A DNA stretch of 64,000 nucleotides from VRUE01 sp963697915 (GTDB lineage: Bacteria > Actinomycetota > Thermoleophilia > Solirubrobacterales > 70-9): the NCBI GenBank assembly GCA_963697915.1, contig OY969103.1, forward strand, positions 1,302,001 to 1,366,000, given 5' to 3'. The position numbers and the translations under genes are program-made. The stretch's first letter is position 1; every line of letters starts with the position of its first letter. The notes below the pieces were generated by a model that ran no database searches, was not told the DNA's origin, and was given only the letters and a program-made list of their open reading frames with translations. Below are positions 7,297 to 16,221 of this stretch, one piece after another.

Positions 7297-8055
7297 ATGG
7301 GCCTCGTCTACGCGGTTGCGAACCAGAAGGGCGGCGTCGGCAAGACGACGACCGCAGTCAACCTGACCGCTTGCGTCGCCGGGGCCGGCTCCCAGACCCT
7401 GCTCGTCGACCTCGATCCACAGTGCAACGCGACCGTGGCGCTGGGCGGCGACCGCGACGCGCATCCCTCCTCCTACGACTGCCTGGTCGGCGAGGTCTCG
7501 GTTGCCGAGGCGGCCGGGCCGGCTGGCCCGGACAACCTCTGGCTGGTCCCGGCCAATCGCGACCTGGCCGGCGCCGCGGTCGAGCTTCCGCGCCTCGAGA
7601 GCTCGGAGATCCGCCTGCGCGAACGCCTCGGCCCGGTCCGCGAGCGCTTCGCCTTCACCCTGCTCGACTGTCCCCCCTCGCTGGGCCCGGTCAGCGTCAA
7701 CGCCCTGGTCGCCGCCGACCGCGTGATCGTCCCGGTCCAGGCCGAGTACCTGGCACTCGAGGGCCTGGTCCAGTTCCTCGACACGCTGGCGATGATCCGC
7801 CGCGAGCTGAACCCGGCCCTGAACGTGTCGGGTCTTTTGATCACCATGCACGACGAGCGCACGCGCCTCGCCCACGACGTCGAGCGGGAGCTGCGCGAGC
7901 ATTTCCCCGAGATGGTCTTCCAGACGGTCATTCCGCGCAGCGTCAGGGTCGCCGAGGCACCCAGCTACGGCCTGCCCGTGACCGAGCACGCCCCCGCCTC
8001 GCGCGGCTCCGTCGCCTACCGGGCGCTGGCCGAGGAGCTGGTCAACCGTGGCTAG
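7297..8055 (+). CDS. parA: Chromosome partitioning ATPase ParA (Soj)
   Basis: 252 residues. ParA is a Walker-type ATPase that binds DNA non-specifically and moves ParB-parS complexes. The deviant Walker A KGGVGKTTTAVNL starts at residue 10. LVDLDPQCNAT (Walker A' region) and FTLLDCPPSLG (Walker B) follow. It overlaps parB by 8 nt. Confidence 0.95.
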   Translation: MGLVYAVANQKGGVGKTTTAVNLTACVAGAGSQTLLVDLDPQCNATVALGGDRDAHPSSYDCLVGEVSVAEAAGPAGPDNLWLVPANRDLAGAAVELPRLESSEIRLRERLGPVRERFAFTLLDCPPSLGPVSVNALVAADRVIVPVQAEYLALEGLVQFLDTLAMIRRELNPALNVSGLLITMHDERTRLAHDVERELREHFPEMVFQTVIPRSVRVAEAPSYGLPVTEHAPASRGSVAYRALAEELVNRG

Positions 8056-8923
8056 CACCGCCAAGCGCGGCATGGGTCGCGGACTCTCGGCGATCCTGCC
8101 CGAGTCCGCTCCCACCGACGACGTCGGCGAGCTGCGCGAGCTGCCGGTCGGCCTGATCAAGCCCAATCCGAACCAGCCGCGCACCAGCTTCGACCCCGAA
8201 GCGCTCGCCGGCCTCGCCGCATCGCTGGAGACCAGCGGCGTCGTCCAGCCGCTCCTGGTCCGCCCCCTCGCCGACGGCAGCTACGAGCTGATCGCCGGCG
8301 AGCGCCGCTGGCGGGCGGCGCAGCAGGCCGGGCTCGAGAAAGTGCCGGCGATCGTGCGCGACTCCGAGCAGGCCGAGCGGCTGCAGGTGGCGCTGATCGA
8401 GAACATGGTCCGCGAGAACCTCAACCCGGTCGAGGAGGCCCGCGCCTGCGCCGCCCTGATCGAGGAGCTCGGCCTCTCCAAAGAGGACCTGGCGCGCCGC
8501 ATCGGCCGCAGCCGTCCCGCCGTCTCCAACCTGATCCGCCTGCTCGAGCTGCCCGACGAGGCGCTGCTCCTGCTCGAGTCGGGTGAGCTCAGCGAAGGCC
8601 ACGGCAAGGCCCTGCTCGGCGCCCAGGGCAACGACGTCCGCCGTCGCCTCGCGCGCGACGCGGCGAAGGGCGGTTGGTCGGTCCGCGAGACTGAGAACAG
8701 GGTTAAGCTGGCCAGCCAGCCAAAGCCGGAGAGGCTGGCCAGACGGAAGCTCGGGGCGGAGGAGGAGGAGGCGATGCGCGATGCCGCCGATCGCTTCGAG
8801 GCGGCCCTCGGCCACGAGGTCAGGGTGCGGCCAAGGGGGAAGGAGGTCTCGGTCGAGCTCCGCTTCGACGACCTCGACGAGGCCCTGGCGCTCGCCCGCA
8901 GCCTCGCCCGCAAACGCGGCTGA
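8048..8923 (+). CDS. parB: Chromosome partitioning protein ParB (Spo0J)
   Basis: 291 residues. ParB is the CTP-dependent clamp that loads at parS and spreads. The N-terminus has GRGLSAILPE. The ParB/Srx domain has PNQPRTSF, then LVRPLADGSYELIAGERRWRA with the arginine-rich C-motif, and VALIENMVRENLNPVEEA. A helix-turn-helix follows (LARRIGRSRPAVSNLIRLLELP). GTG start within the end of parA. Its likely target is the site at 4826-4841. Confidence 0.95.
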   Translation: MASTAKRGMGRGLSAILPESAPTDDVGELRELPVGLIKPNPNQPRTSFDPEALAGLAASLETSGVVQPLLVRPLADGSYELIAGERRWRAAQQAGLEKVPAIVRDSEQAERLQVALIENMVRENLNPVEEARACAALIEELGLSKEDLARRIGRSRPAVSNLIRLLELPDEALLLLESGELSEGHGKALLGAQGNDVRRRLARDAAKGGWSVRETENRVKLASQPKPERLARRKLGAEEEEAMRDAADRFEAALGHEVRVRPRGKEVSVELRFDDLDEALALARSLARKRG

Positions 8924-8969
8924 GCGGCCGCTCAGCCCGGCGGCGGGCCGCTATCATCGCCAGCGCCCC

Positions 8970-9043
<74 letters not shown>

Positions 9044-9073
9044 CTGCCGCCACGAAGCCGCTCTGGCTCCGCT

Positions 9074-9101
9074 TTGGACGGCCTCCGGCCCGACCTATAA
9101 T
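9074..9101 (+). promoter_or_regulatory. Sigma-70-type promoter for the BFN gene
   Basis: TTGGAC (9074-9079), a 16-nt spacer and a consensus TATAAT (9096-9101). The predicted start near 9108 leaves about 23 nt of leader including GGAG. This is the best conventional promoter I see in the window. Confidence 0.75.
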
Positions 9102-9130
9102 GGGCCGTCCACCTCGGCGCGGAGCGAAAC

Positions 9131-9622
9131 TTGCAGCAAATGCAGATTTACGGGGTCAGTTTCGACATGGTCGGCAAGCAGCCGATCGTCTTGTTGAAGA
9201 CTGTCGACGGCAACCGGTTCCTGCCGATCTGGATCGGCCACCCGGAGGCTGCGGCGATCCTGATGAAGCTGCAGGGTGCCTCGACGCCGCGGCCGATGAC
9301 CCACGACCTGCTCTCCGACGTGCTCGAGCAGCTCGACGCCAAATGCGAGCGCGTCTCGGTGACCGAGCTGCGCGACAACACGTTCTACGCCTCGATCACG
9401 GTCTCGATCGACGGCACGGAGATGGAGATCGACTCGCGCCCCTCCGACGCCCTCGCCCTGGCGGTCCGCGTCTCGGCGCCGATCTTCGCCGCCGAGGAGG
9501 TGATCGAGGAGTCCGCGATCGAGTTCGAGCACGAGGTCGAGGACACCGAGGAGGTCGTCGACAAGTTCAAAGAGTTCCTCGACGAAATCTCCCCGGACGA
9601 CTTCGCCCAAGGAAACTCCTAG
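9131..9622 (+). CDS. Bifunctional nuclease (BFN/DUF151) family protein
   Basis: 163 residues. BFN-domain proteins are small conserved bacterial and plant proteins; nuclease activity was reported for plant members and the bacterial role is unclear. The core is visible as VLLKTVDGNRFLPIWIGHPE, RPMTHDLLSDVLEQL and IDSRPSDALALAVR. The TTG at 9131 is preferred over ATG at 9140 because GGAG lies 6 nt before TTG. The acidic C-terminus is unassigned. Its stop shares the palindrome CTAG with the convergent ddl stop. Confidence 0.85.
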   Translation: MQQMQIYGVSFDMVGKQPIVLLKTVDGNRFLPIWIGHPEAAAILMKLQGASTPRPMTHDLLSDVLEQLDAKCERVSVTELRDNTFYASITVSIDGTEMEIDSRPSDALALAVRVSAPIFAAEEVIEESAIEFEHEVEDTEEVVDKFKEFLDEISPDDFAQGNS

Positions 9623-10551
9623 GCAGCCGCGGGCTTCAGCGCCAGCTCGAGGATCCGCTCGACCAGCTGCTCGAAGGCCAGCCCCGCCGCCTCGGCGGCC
9701 TGGGGGAGGAGGCTGGTGTCGGTGAGGCCGGGGATCGCGTTGACCTCGAGCACCTGCGGCCCGTCGGCGGTGAGGATCAGGTCGACGCGGGAGAAGCCGC
9801 TGCAGTCAAGCGCCTCGTAGGCGGCCAGCGCCGCCGCGGTCACCGCGGCGCTCTCCTCCTCGCTCAGCTCGGCGGGGCAGACGAACTCGGTGCGGCCGAT
9901 TTCGTAGCGGGCCTCGAAGTCGTAGCGGTCGCCGCCGACCGGGATCGCCTCGACTACCGGCAGTGGCTCGGAGCCGAGCACGCTGACCGCCAGCTCGCGG
10001 CCCTCGGCGAAGCGCTCGAGCAGGACGCGGCTGTCGTAGCTGAAGGCCGAGACCAGGGCCTCGGGGACCTCGAACCAGCTGGCGGCGAACTTGACGCCCA
10101 GGGCCGAGCCGCCGCGGCTCGGCTTGACCACCAGCGGGAAGCCGAGCCGCTGCTCGAGCTCACCCAGCGCGTCGGCGGCGCCGAGCTCACGGAAGGCGGT
10201 CTCGTTGAAGGCGAACCAGTCCGGCGTCGGCACCCCGGCGTCGCGCAGCTCGTGCTTGGCGAGGACCTTGTCCATGCAGCGCCCGCAGGCCGCGACGCCG
10301 GGGCCGGTGAAGGGGATGCCGAGGATCTCGAGCAGCTCCTGGACGGTGCCGTCCTCGCCGCCGAGGCCGTGCATGGCGACGAAGGCGACGTCCGGGCTCC
10401 CCGCCGTCAGCTCCTTGACCAGGTCGCCGCCGGCGTCGATCGGCAGCGCCTCGTGGCCGAGCAGCCGCAGCGCGTCCTCGACCCTGGCCCCCGAGCGCAG
10501 CGAGACGCCGCGCTCCAGCGACCGCCCGCCCTTCAGCACCGCGACCTTCAA
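9619..10551 (-). CDS. ddl: D-alanine--D-alanine ligase
   Basis: 310 residues of the ATP-grasp family. Ddl makes the D-Ala-D-Ala dipeptide of peptidoglycan. Visible motifs are VLKGGRSLERGVSLRSG at the N-terminus, HGLGGEDGTVQELLE, VVKPSRGGSALGV (ATP-grasp), and the metal-binding LEVNAIPGLTDTSLLP. The TTG start at 10551 overlaps the upstream aminotransferase stop (TTGA), so the two are probably cotranslated. CTAG at 9619-9622 serves as stop for this gene and for the opposite BFN gene. Confidence 0.93.
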   Translation of the reverse strand: MKVAVLKGGRSLERGVSLRSGARVEDALRLLGHEALPIDAGGDLVKELTAGSPDVAFVAMHGLGGEDGTVQELLEILGIPFTGPGVAACGRCMDKVLAKHELRDAGVPTPDWFAFNETAFRELGAADALGELEQRLGFPLVVKPSRGGSALGVKFAASWFEVPEALVSAFSYDSRVLLERFAEGRELAVSVLGSEPLPVVEAIPVGGDRYDFEARYEIGRTEFVCPAELSEEESAAVTAAALAAYEALDCSGFSRVDLILTADGPQVLEVNAIPGLTDTSLLPQAAEAAGLAFEQLVERILELALKPAAA

Positions 10552-11921
10552 GCCGATTCTTCCTTGCGGAAGGGCAGGACCTCGCCACCTTCAGCGTCGG
10601 TCTCCTGGGTCGGAGCTGGGGCGGGCGCCGGCATCGCTTCACGTTCACCTGTCAGCGCCTCGTACAGATCCACTTGCTCGGAGATCGCCTTGCCGATCCG
10701 GCGCACGCCCTCGCGGATCTCGTCGTCGTCGACGCCGGAGAAGTTGAGCCGCATCGAGCTGCTCCCGCGGCCGTCCTCGACATAGGCGGCCTGACCGGGG
10801 ACGAAGGCGACGTCCTCGCGCAGCGCCTTGGCGAGCAGGTCGCCGGTGTCGATGTACTCGGGCAGCGTCGCCCAGATGAAGAGGCCGCCTTCGGGCTCGG
10901 TCCAGGTCGCCTGGGCGGGGAAGTTCTCGCGCAGCGCCTCGACCATCGTGTCGCGCCGCCCGCGGTAGATCCCCGCGAGGCTCTCGACGTACTCGCGCCA
11001 GCGGCCTTCGCTGAAGTACTCGCGCACGAAGTACTGGGTCAGGGTCGAGGTGCAGAGGTCGGAGGCCTGCTTGCCGAGCACGATCTTCTCCATCACCGGC
11101 GGCGGCGCCACCGCCCAGCCGAGCCGGATGCCGGGCGAGAGGATCTTCGAGAAGGTGCCGATGTAGATGACGAAGTCGCCGCCGTCGAGCTGGTAGAGCG
11201 GCGGCAGCGGCTCGCCGCCGAAGCGCAGCAGGCCGTAGGGGTTGTCCTCGACCAGCAGCATCTCGCGCTGGCTGGCGAGCTCGACCAGGCGCTGGCGCCG
11301 CTCCAGGGAGAGCGTCACCCCGGCCGGGTTCTGGAAGCTCGGCACCGTGTAGACGAATTTGGGGCGGCGCCCTTCGCGGTCCAGCCGTCCCAACACCGCT
11401 TCCAGTTCCTCGACCCGCATCCCGTTTTCGTCGCACTCGATCTGGATCGTCTCGGCCTGGTAGCTGCAGAAGACCGGCACCGCGCCGGGGTAGGTCGGCG
11501 CCTCGCAGATGACGACGTCGCCGGGATCGACCAGCGTCTTGCAGACCAGGTCGATCGCCTGCTGGCCGCCGGTGGTGACGATCACGTCGTCGGGGTCGGG
11601 CAGCATCCCCTCGGCCCCCATCACCTGGACGATGCAGTCGACGGTCTCGGCGAAGCCCTCGGTCGGGCCGTACTGCAGCGCCTCCGCGGCCGACTTCTGG
11701 GCGATGCGGGTCATCTGCGCGGCGAAGGTGGCGGGCGGGAAGGTCGAGGTGTCGGGCAGGCCGCCGGCCAGCGAGATCACCTCCGGGCGCGCCGTCACCG
11801 CCATCAGGTCGCGCATCGCCGAGGAGCGCATGACCCCGGTCCGCTCGGCGAAGAGGCCGGCGTAGCGCTCCAGGTCCCGGGTTCTCATGTGCGCGCGGCG
11901 CCGGTGGGGCGTCTCTTCCAT
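10548..11921 (-). CDS. PLP-dependent class I/II aminotransferase (2-aminoadipate/MocR-type)
   Basis: 457 residues from ATG 11921. The fold-type I aminotransferase core starts with SAMRDLMAVTARPEVISLAGG. Further motifs are YGPTEGFAE, VTTGGQQAIDLV and FQNPAGVTLS. The PLP lysine is in GTFSKILSPGIRLGW. The sequence resembles 2-aminoadipate and broad-specificity amino-acid transaminases; the true substrate cannot be read from it. I chose 11921 because TACACT lies exactly 6 nt upstream, suggesting a leaderless start. ATG 11888 is the alternative and fits homologue length. The C-terminal tail (about 40 residues) is Ala/Pro-rich. It overlaps ddl. Confidence 0.88.
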   Translation of the reverse strand: MEETPHRRRAHMRTRDLERYAGLFAERTGVMRSSAMRDLMAVTARPEVISLAGGLPDTSTFPPATFAAQMTRIAQKSAAEALQYGPTEGFAETVDCIVQVMGAEGMLPDPDDVIVTTGGQQAIDLVCKTLVDPGDVVICEAPTYPGAVPVFCSYQAETIQIECDENGMRVEELEAVLGRLDREGRRPKFVYTVPSFQNPAGVTLSLERRQRLVELASQREMLLVEDNPYGLLRFGGEPLPPLYQLDGGDFVIYIGTFSKILSPGIRLGWAVAPPPVMEKIVLGKQASDLCTSTLTQYFVREYFSEGRWREYVESLAGIYRGRRDTMVEALRENFPAQATWTEPEGGLFIWATLPEYIDTGDLLAKALREDVAFVPGQAAYVEDGRGSSSMRLNFSGVDDDEIREGVRRIGKAISEQVDLYEALTGEREAMPAPAPAPTQETDAEGGEVLPFRKEESA

Positions 11922-11927
11922 CCCTGA

Positions 11928-11937
11928 AGTGTAGGTT
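11928..11937. promoter_or_regulatory. Overlapping divergent -10 elements for two leaderless genes
   Basis: Minus-strand TACACT (11933-11928) lies 6 nt before the aminotransferase ATG. Plus-strand TAGGTT (11932-11937) lies 6 nt before the GTG at 11944. The two hexamers share two base pairs, so the promoters should compete. Confidence 0.55.
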
Positions 11938-11943
11938 TTCGCC

Positions 11944-12378
11944 GTGAGCTTTCTCGAGGGCGCCGGGCTCGAGCTCGGCATCGGCATCGCGATCGGCATG
12001 TTGGCCGGCACCACCGGCACGCGCGGCTCGGCCCGCGGCCGGATGACCCTGCTCGCCGCTGTGATCGGGTTGATCGCGGGCTTCCTGCTCGCCGGCCCGG
12101 CCGATCTCAGCGCCCCGCTCGGCGCGCTCTTCTGCCTGCTCGGCGCCGCGGTCGGCTGTGTCGTCGTCAGCGACGTGGTCAGCGGCGCCAGCCGGCGCGA
12201 GGGGGGAGGGGGAGCAGCGCTCGGCTTCATCGTCTCGCTCGCCGCCCTGATCGTCGTCGCGATCGCCCTACTGCTGAGCCCGCTCACCTTCCTCGTCTTG
12301 GTCGCCCTGGTCGCCCTCGGCGCCTCGCGCCACCGCCGCGCGCAGCGCAAGCACGCCGGCCTGCGCGTGCTGCGCTGA
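11944..12378 (+). CDS. Small polytopic membrane protein, function unknown
   Basis: 144 residues with about four hydrophobic segments: residues 8-24, 35-50, 56-78 and 93-125, separated by short polar turns. Glycine/alanine-rich, ending in a basic tail (RHRRAQRKHAGLRVLR). I do not recognise a family. GTG start with a -10-like TAGGTT 6 nt upstream. It is divergent from the aminotransferase and followed after 34 nt by the phosphodiesterase-like gene. Confidence 0.7.
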   Translation: MSFLEGAGLELGIGIAIGMLAGTTGTRGSARGRMTLLAAVIGLIAGFLLAGPADLSAPLGALFCLLGAAVGCVVVSDVVSGASRREGGGGAALGFIVSLAALIVVAIALLLSPLTFLVLVALVALGASRHRRAQRKHAGLRVLR

Positions 12379-12412
12379 GCGAGGCCGCGGACCTTCATCA
12401 TTCGCCTCGACG

Positions 12413-13927
12413 ATGGCGGCGAAGAAGCTGGTCCTCACCTATGTCGACTCGCTGCGGACCGACATGCTCGAAGAGGCCGCGTCCGCGGGCCGGGCACCGA
12501 CCTTCGCGGCGCTGCTCGAGCGCGGCGTCCTGATCCCCGACTGCGTCTCCAGCTTCCCCTCGGTGACCCCGGTCGCCTGCGCGGAGATGGTCACCGGCGT
12601 CGCCGCCGATCGCCACGGGATCAGCGGCATGAACTGGTACCACCGGCTGGAGCGCCGCTACGTCGAGTACGGCTCTTCGCTGGAGGCGACCCGTACGGTC
12701 GGCGTCTTCCGCGCCCTCTACGACCTCGTCTACAACATGAACCTCGCTCACCTCAACCCCGAGGTCGAGACGCTCTTCGAGCGCCTCGACGACGCCGGGG
12801 TGCGGACCGCCTGCACGCCGTTCCTGATCTACCGGGGCCGCCACCGCCACCGGGTGACGCTGGAGGGCCTGATGCGACGCGCGGTGGAGACGACCCGGCT
12901 CAAATTCCGCCACCACACCTGGGGCCCCGCCGAGCTCTTCTACGGCGACCTCTACGCCAGCCGCGAGGTGCCCTGCAAACCGTCCTCGATCCCCGGCGCC
13001 CGCGACGAGTACTCGGCCTGCTGCGCGGCCGAGCTCGAGCGCAACGACGGCTACGACTTCCTGCTCTTCTCGCTGCCCGACAACGACAACTACTCGCACC
13101 GGCACGGGCCGGAGGCGAGCGTCGAGTCGATCGCCAAGGCGGACGCCTGCTTCTCCGAGCTGGTCGAGGCCGGCGGCGGCCTCGACCGGTTCCTCGCCGA
13201 CCACGCCGTGATCCTGCTCGCCGACCACGCCCACACCGCGGTCACTCGCGGGCTGCCGCTGGCCGAACTGCTGGCTCGCGAGTGGACCGTCCTCGCCCCC
13301 TCCGACGACCGGCCCGAGCGGGCGCAGCTGGCGGTCAGCCCGACCAGCCGCGCGGCGCACGTCTACCTGCTGCCCGCCGAGGGCGGCCCCGCCGAGCACG
13401 GCGCGGTGGCGCGGCGGCTGACCGAGACCGACGGGGTGGACGTGGTCTGCTGGCTGGAGGACGGGGGCCGGCCTTTGCACCGTCCCGGGGCGGGGATGCC
13501 CGCGGGCGTGCGGGCCACGGCCGTGGTCGAGCGGCGCGGGGCCCGGCTCCGCTTCCGGCCCGGCGAGGCGGTCACCGACCTGCGCGGCGGTGGTTGGGAT
13601 CTGGAGGGCGAGGCCGCCGCCCTGGACGCCGTGGTCGAGGACGGCCGCATCCGCAGCGAGGAGTACCCGGATCCGCTGGCCCGGGTCTACGCGGCGCTGA
13701 CCGCCGCCCACGCCGGCGACTTCGTCGTCTCCCTCGCGCCCGGCTACGAGGCGGTCGACTGGGGCGGGGTCAGCCACGCCGGCGGCGGCAGCCACGGCTC
13801 GCTGCACCGCGGCGACTCGCTCGGCCCGCTGCTCTTCCTCGGTTGCGGCCCCGGGGACGCCGGCGAGCGTGAGCAGTGGGCGCTGCGCGACGTCGCCCCG
13901 GTGGTCCTCGGGCACTTCGGGCTGTGA
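12413..13927 (+). CDS. Alkaline phosphatase superfamily phosphodiesterase/nucleotide pyrophosphatase-like protein
   Basis: 504 residues. The metal-dependent hydrolase pattern is visible. An N-terminal metal Asp lies in YVDSLRTDM. The nucleophile Thr is in SSFPSVTPVACAEM, followed by TGVAADRHGISGMNWY. Metal ligands are in SLPDNDNYSHRHGP and ILLADHAHTAV, with a late His in GGGSHGSLHRGD. It is most like type I phosphodiesterases (Pfam Phosphodiest). No signal peptide is evident. Its stop overlaps the following membrane gene (GTGA), so the two may act on the same envelope glycan or lipid-linked substrate; that link is inference. Confidence 0.85.
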   Translation: MAAKKLVLTYVDSLRTDMLEEAASAGRAPTFAALLERGVLIPDCVSSFPSVTPVACAEMVTGVAADRHGISGMNWYHRLERRYVEYGSSLEATRTVGVFRALYDLVYNMNLAHLNPEVETLFERLDDAGVRTACTPFLIYRGRHRHRVTLEGLMRRAVETTRLKFRHHTWGPAELFYGDLYASREVPCKPSSIPGARDEYSACCAAELERNDGYDFLLFSLPDNDNYSHRHGPEASVESIAKADACFSELVEAGGGLDRFLADHAVILLADHAHTAVTRGLPLAELLAREWTVLAPSDDRPERAQLAVSPTSRAAHVYLLPAEGGPAEHGAVARRLTETDGVDVVCWLEDGGRPLHRPGAGMPAGVRATAVVERRGARLRFRPGEAVTDLRGGGWDLEGEAAALDAVVEDGRIRSEEYPDPLARVYAALTAAHAGDFVVSLAPGYEAVDWGGVSHAGGGSHGSLHRGDSLGPLLFLGCGPGDAGEREQWALRDVAPVVLGHFGL

Positions 13928-15477
13928 GCGGCCGGGCGCTCGCCGTCGGCGTCGCCCTTCTCATCCTGCTGTTGCCCGCGTCGGCGAGCGCCTCGACCGT
14001 GAACGAGGCGGAGGCAGTCAGGGCCGCCAACAGCGACCCGAAGGTGACCGAGCTGCGACGGGGGGAGGGGGGGCTGGCGCGGAGCGCCTCGCTGGTCGAG
14101 GGCAAGTGGGAGGTCGCCTACTTCGCCGATGGCGAGCAGGTCGCGGTGGTGATCGTCGATCCCGACACGGGCGAGGTGAGCGAGTCCTGGACCGGCTACC
14201 AGGTCGCCTGGAAGATGGCGCGTGGCTACGAGGGCGCCTTCGGCCACAAGCTCAACGCCCCCTACGTCTTCCTGCCGCTCTGCGCCCTCTTCCTGATCGG
14301 CCTGCTCGACTGGCGCCGCCCGTGGCGCGCCGCCAGCCTCGACCTGCTCGTCCTGCTCGGCTTCGGCATCTCGCACTGGTTCTTCAACCGCGCCGAGATC
14401 GGCGTCTCGGTGCCGCTGCAGTACCCGGCCCTGCTCTACCTGCTGGCGCGGGCGCTGTGGATCGGCGCCCGTGGCCGCGGCGGGGGCTGGCGACCGGTCT
14501 GGCCCGCCGCCTGGCTGCTCGTCGCCGCCCTCTTCCTGATCGGCGTGCGGGTCGGCCTCAACGTCTCCGACTCGGGCGTGATCGACGTCGGCTACGCCAG
14601 CGTCGTCGGCGCCGACCGCGTCACCCACGGCGAGCAGCTCTACGGGAACTTCCCCGGGGACGTCTCCCAGGGGGACACCTACGGCCCCGCCAACTACCTC
14701 GCCTACGTTCCCTTCGAGGCGATCTGGCCGTGGCAGGGGACCTGGGACGACCTGCCCGCCGCCCACGGCGCCGCGGTCGGCTTCGACCTCGCCACCTTCG
14801 CCCTGCTGATCCTGCTCGGCCTGCGGCTCAGGCCGGGGCCGGCGGGACGCAAGCTCGCCGCCACCCTGGCCTTCGGCTGGGCGGCCTACCCCTACACGGC
14901 CTTCGCCCTCGAGTCGAACTCGAACGACACCCTCCTCGCCGCCCTCCTGGTGGCACTGCTGCTCGCCCTCGCCCGTCCGGCGGCACGTGGCGCCCTCACC
15001 GGGCTGGTCGCGTTGACCAAGTTCGCCCCGCTGGTGCTCGCCCCGATGCTGGCCACCTATGGGGGCCGCGCCCGCTGGTTCGTCCTCGCTTTCGCCGCGA
15101 CGGCGGGCCTGCTGCTGCTCTGGCCGGCGCTCGACCCCGGCCTCGCCGCCGTCTACGAGCGCACGATCGCCTACCAGTCCGAGCGCGACTCACCCTTCAG
15201 CATCTGGGGCCAGGTGGGCGGCCTGGAGCCGTTGCGGGCCGCGCTCCTGGTCGCGACCGGCGCCCTGGCGCTGGCCCTCGCCTTCTGGCCCCGGCGCAAG
15301 ACGGTGACCCAGGTGGCGGCGTTCGGCGCGGGCCTGCTGATCGCCCTGCAGCTGACCGCGCAGCACTGGTTCTACCTCTACATCGTCTGGTTCTACCCGC
15401 TGCTGCTCGTCGCTATGGCGACGCCGGAGCCGGCACCATCACCGGCTCGATCGAGTCGGCCAGCCCCCGCTGATTGA
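13924..15477 (+). CDS. Polytopic membrane protein, GT87/DUF2029-like mannosyltransferase candidate
   Basis: 517 residues from GTG 13924, which overlaps the previous TGA. It begins with a signal-like hydrophobic stretch (LAVGVALLILLLPASASAS). A soluble domain of about 70 residues follows (EGKWEVAYFADGEQVAVVIV, PepSY-like in appearance). Then come about ten membrane segments. Loop motifs such as GDTYGPANYLAYVPFE and KFAPLVLAPML resemble the polyprenol-phosphate-mannose-dependent GT87 family. Catalytic residues cannot be assigned with certainty. The 3' end overlaps convergent ymdB by 65 bp. Confidence 0.72.
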   Translation: MSGRALAVGVALLILLLPASASASTVNEAEAVRAANSDPKVTELRRGEGGLARSASLVEGKWEVAYFADGEQVAVVIVDPDTGEVSESWTGYQVAWKMARGYEGAFGHKLNAPYVFLPLCALFLIGLLDWRRPWRAASLDLLVLLGFGISHWFFNRAEIGVSVPLQYPALLYLLARALWIGARGRGGGWRPVWPAAWLLVAALFLIGVRVGLNVSDSGVIDVGYASVVGADRVTHGEQLYGNFPGDVSQGDTYGPANYLAYVPFEAIWPWQGTWDDLPAAHGAAVGFDLATFALLILLGLRLRPGPAGRKLAATLAFGWAAYPYTAFALESNSNDTLLAALLVALLLALARPAARGALTGLVALTKFAPLVLAPMLATYGGRARWFVLAFAATAGLLLLWPALDPGLAAVYERTIAYQSERDSPFSIWGQVGGLEPLRAALLVATGALALALAFWPRRKTVTQVAAFGAGLLIALQLTAQHWFYLYIVWFYPLLLVAMATPEPAPSPARSSRPAPAD

Positions 15478-16192
15478 CCTCGACCGCGGCGCCCATCACC
15501 CAGACGTCGTCCTCGGCGGTTTCGAACCTGACCGGCATCTGGGTGACCAGCGCCTCCAACGCCTGCTCCGGCTTGACCCCGAGGACGCTGGTCCGCGCGC
15601 CGGTCATGCCGACGTCCGAGATGTAGGCGGTGCCGGCGGGCAGCACCCGCGCGTCGGCGGTCGGCACGTGGGTGTGGGTGCCGAGCACGGCGGCGACCCG
15701 GCCGTCGAGGTGCCAGCCCATCGCCACCTTCTCGCTGGTCACCTCGGCGTGGAAGTCGACGATGACGCAGTCCGCCTCGACCCGCTCGAGGATGCTGTCG
15801 ACCTCGTGGAACGGCGAGCGCGCGACCTGCAGGCCGACGGCGCCGCTGAGGTTGATCACCCCGACCCGCATCCCGGCCGCCTCGACCACGACGTGGCCGC
15901 GGCCGGGGTTGGCGTGCGGGTAGTTGGCCGGCCGGATCACGCGCTCGGCGCGGTCGAGGAACTCATAGGCATTGCGGTGGCGGTAGACGTGGTTGCCGGT
16001 GGTGATCACGTCGGCGCCGGCGTCGAACAGCGCCGCCGCGGTCTTCTCGGTGATCCCCATCCCACCCGCCGAGTTCTCGCCGTTGACGATCGTCAGGTCG
16101 GGGCGGTGGCGCTCGCGCAGGGCGGGCATCGCCGCTGCCAGCCCCCGCCGCCCGGGCCCGCCCACCACGTCCCCGATGAACAGCGCCTTCAT
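15413..16192 (-). CDS. ymdB: YmdB-type metallophosphoesterase (TIGR00282)
   Basis: 259 residues. YmdB enzymes are dimetal phosphodiesterases; the Bacillus member hydrolyses cyclic nucleotides and affects motility and biofilm choice. All metal motifs are present: FIGDVVGGPGR at the N-terminus, IVNGENSAGG, TTGNHVYRH, VDFHAEVTSEK and VLGTHTHVPTAD. The length is typical. ATG 16192 has a -10-like TAGTGT 7 nt upstream and no Shine-Dalgarno sequence. Convergent 65-bp overlap with the membrane gene at 13924. Confidence 0.92.
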   Translation of the reverse strand: MKALFIGDVVGGPGRRGLAAAMPALRERHRPDLTIVNGENSAGGMGITEKTAAALFDAGADVITTGNHVYRHRNAYEFLDRAERVIRPANYPHANPGRGHVVVEAAGMRVGVINLSGAVGLQVARSPFHEVDSILERVEADCVIVDFHAEVTSEKVAMGWHLDGRVAAVLGTHTHVPTADARVLPAGTAYISDVGMTGARTSVLGVKPEQALEALVTQMPVRFETAEDDVWVMGAAVEVNQRGLADSIEPVMVPAPASP

Positions 16193-16199
16193 CGGGGAG

Positions 16200-16205
16200 A
16201 CACTA
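16200..16205 (-). promoter_or_regulatory. -10-like hexamer for leaderless ymdB
   Basis: TAGTGT on the minus strand, 7 nt before the ymdB ATG, in the 29-nt gap after the ABC permease gene. Confidence 0.45.
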
Positions 16206-16221
16206 CCCGCGCACGGGCTGC

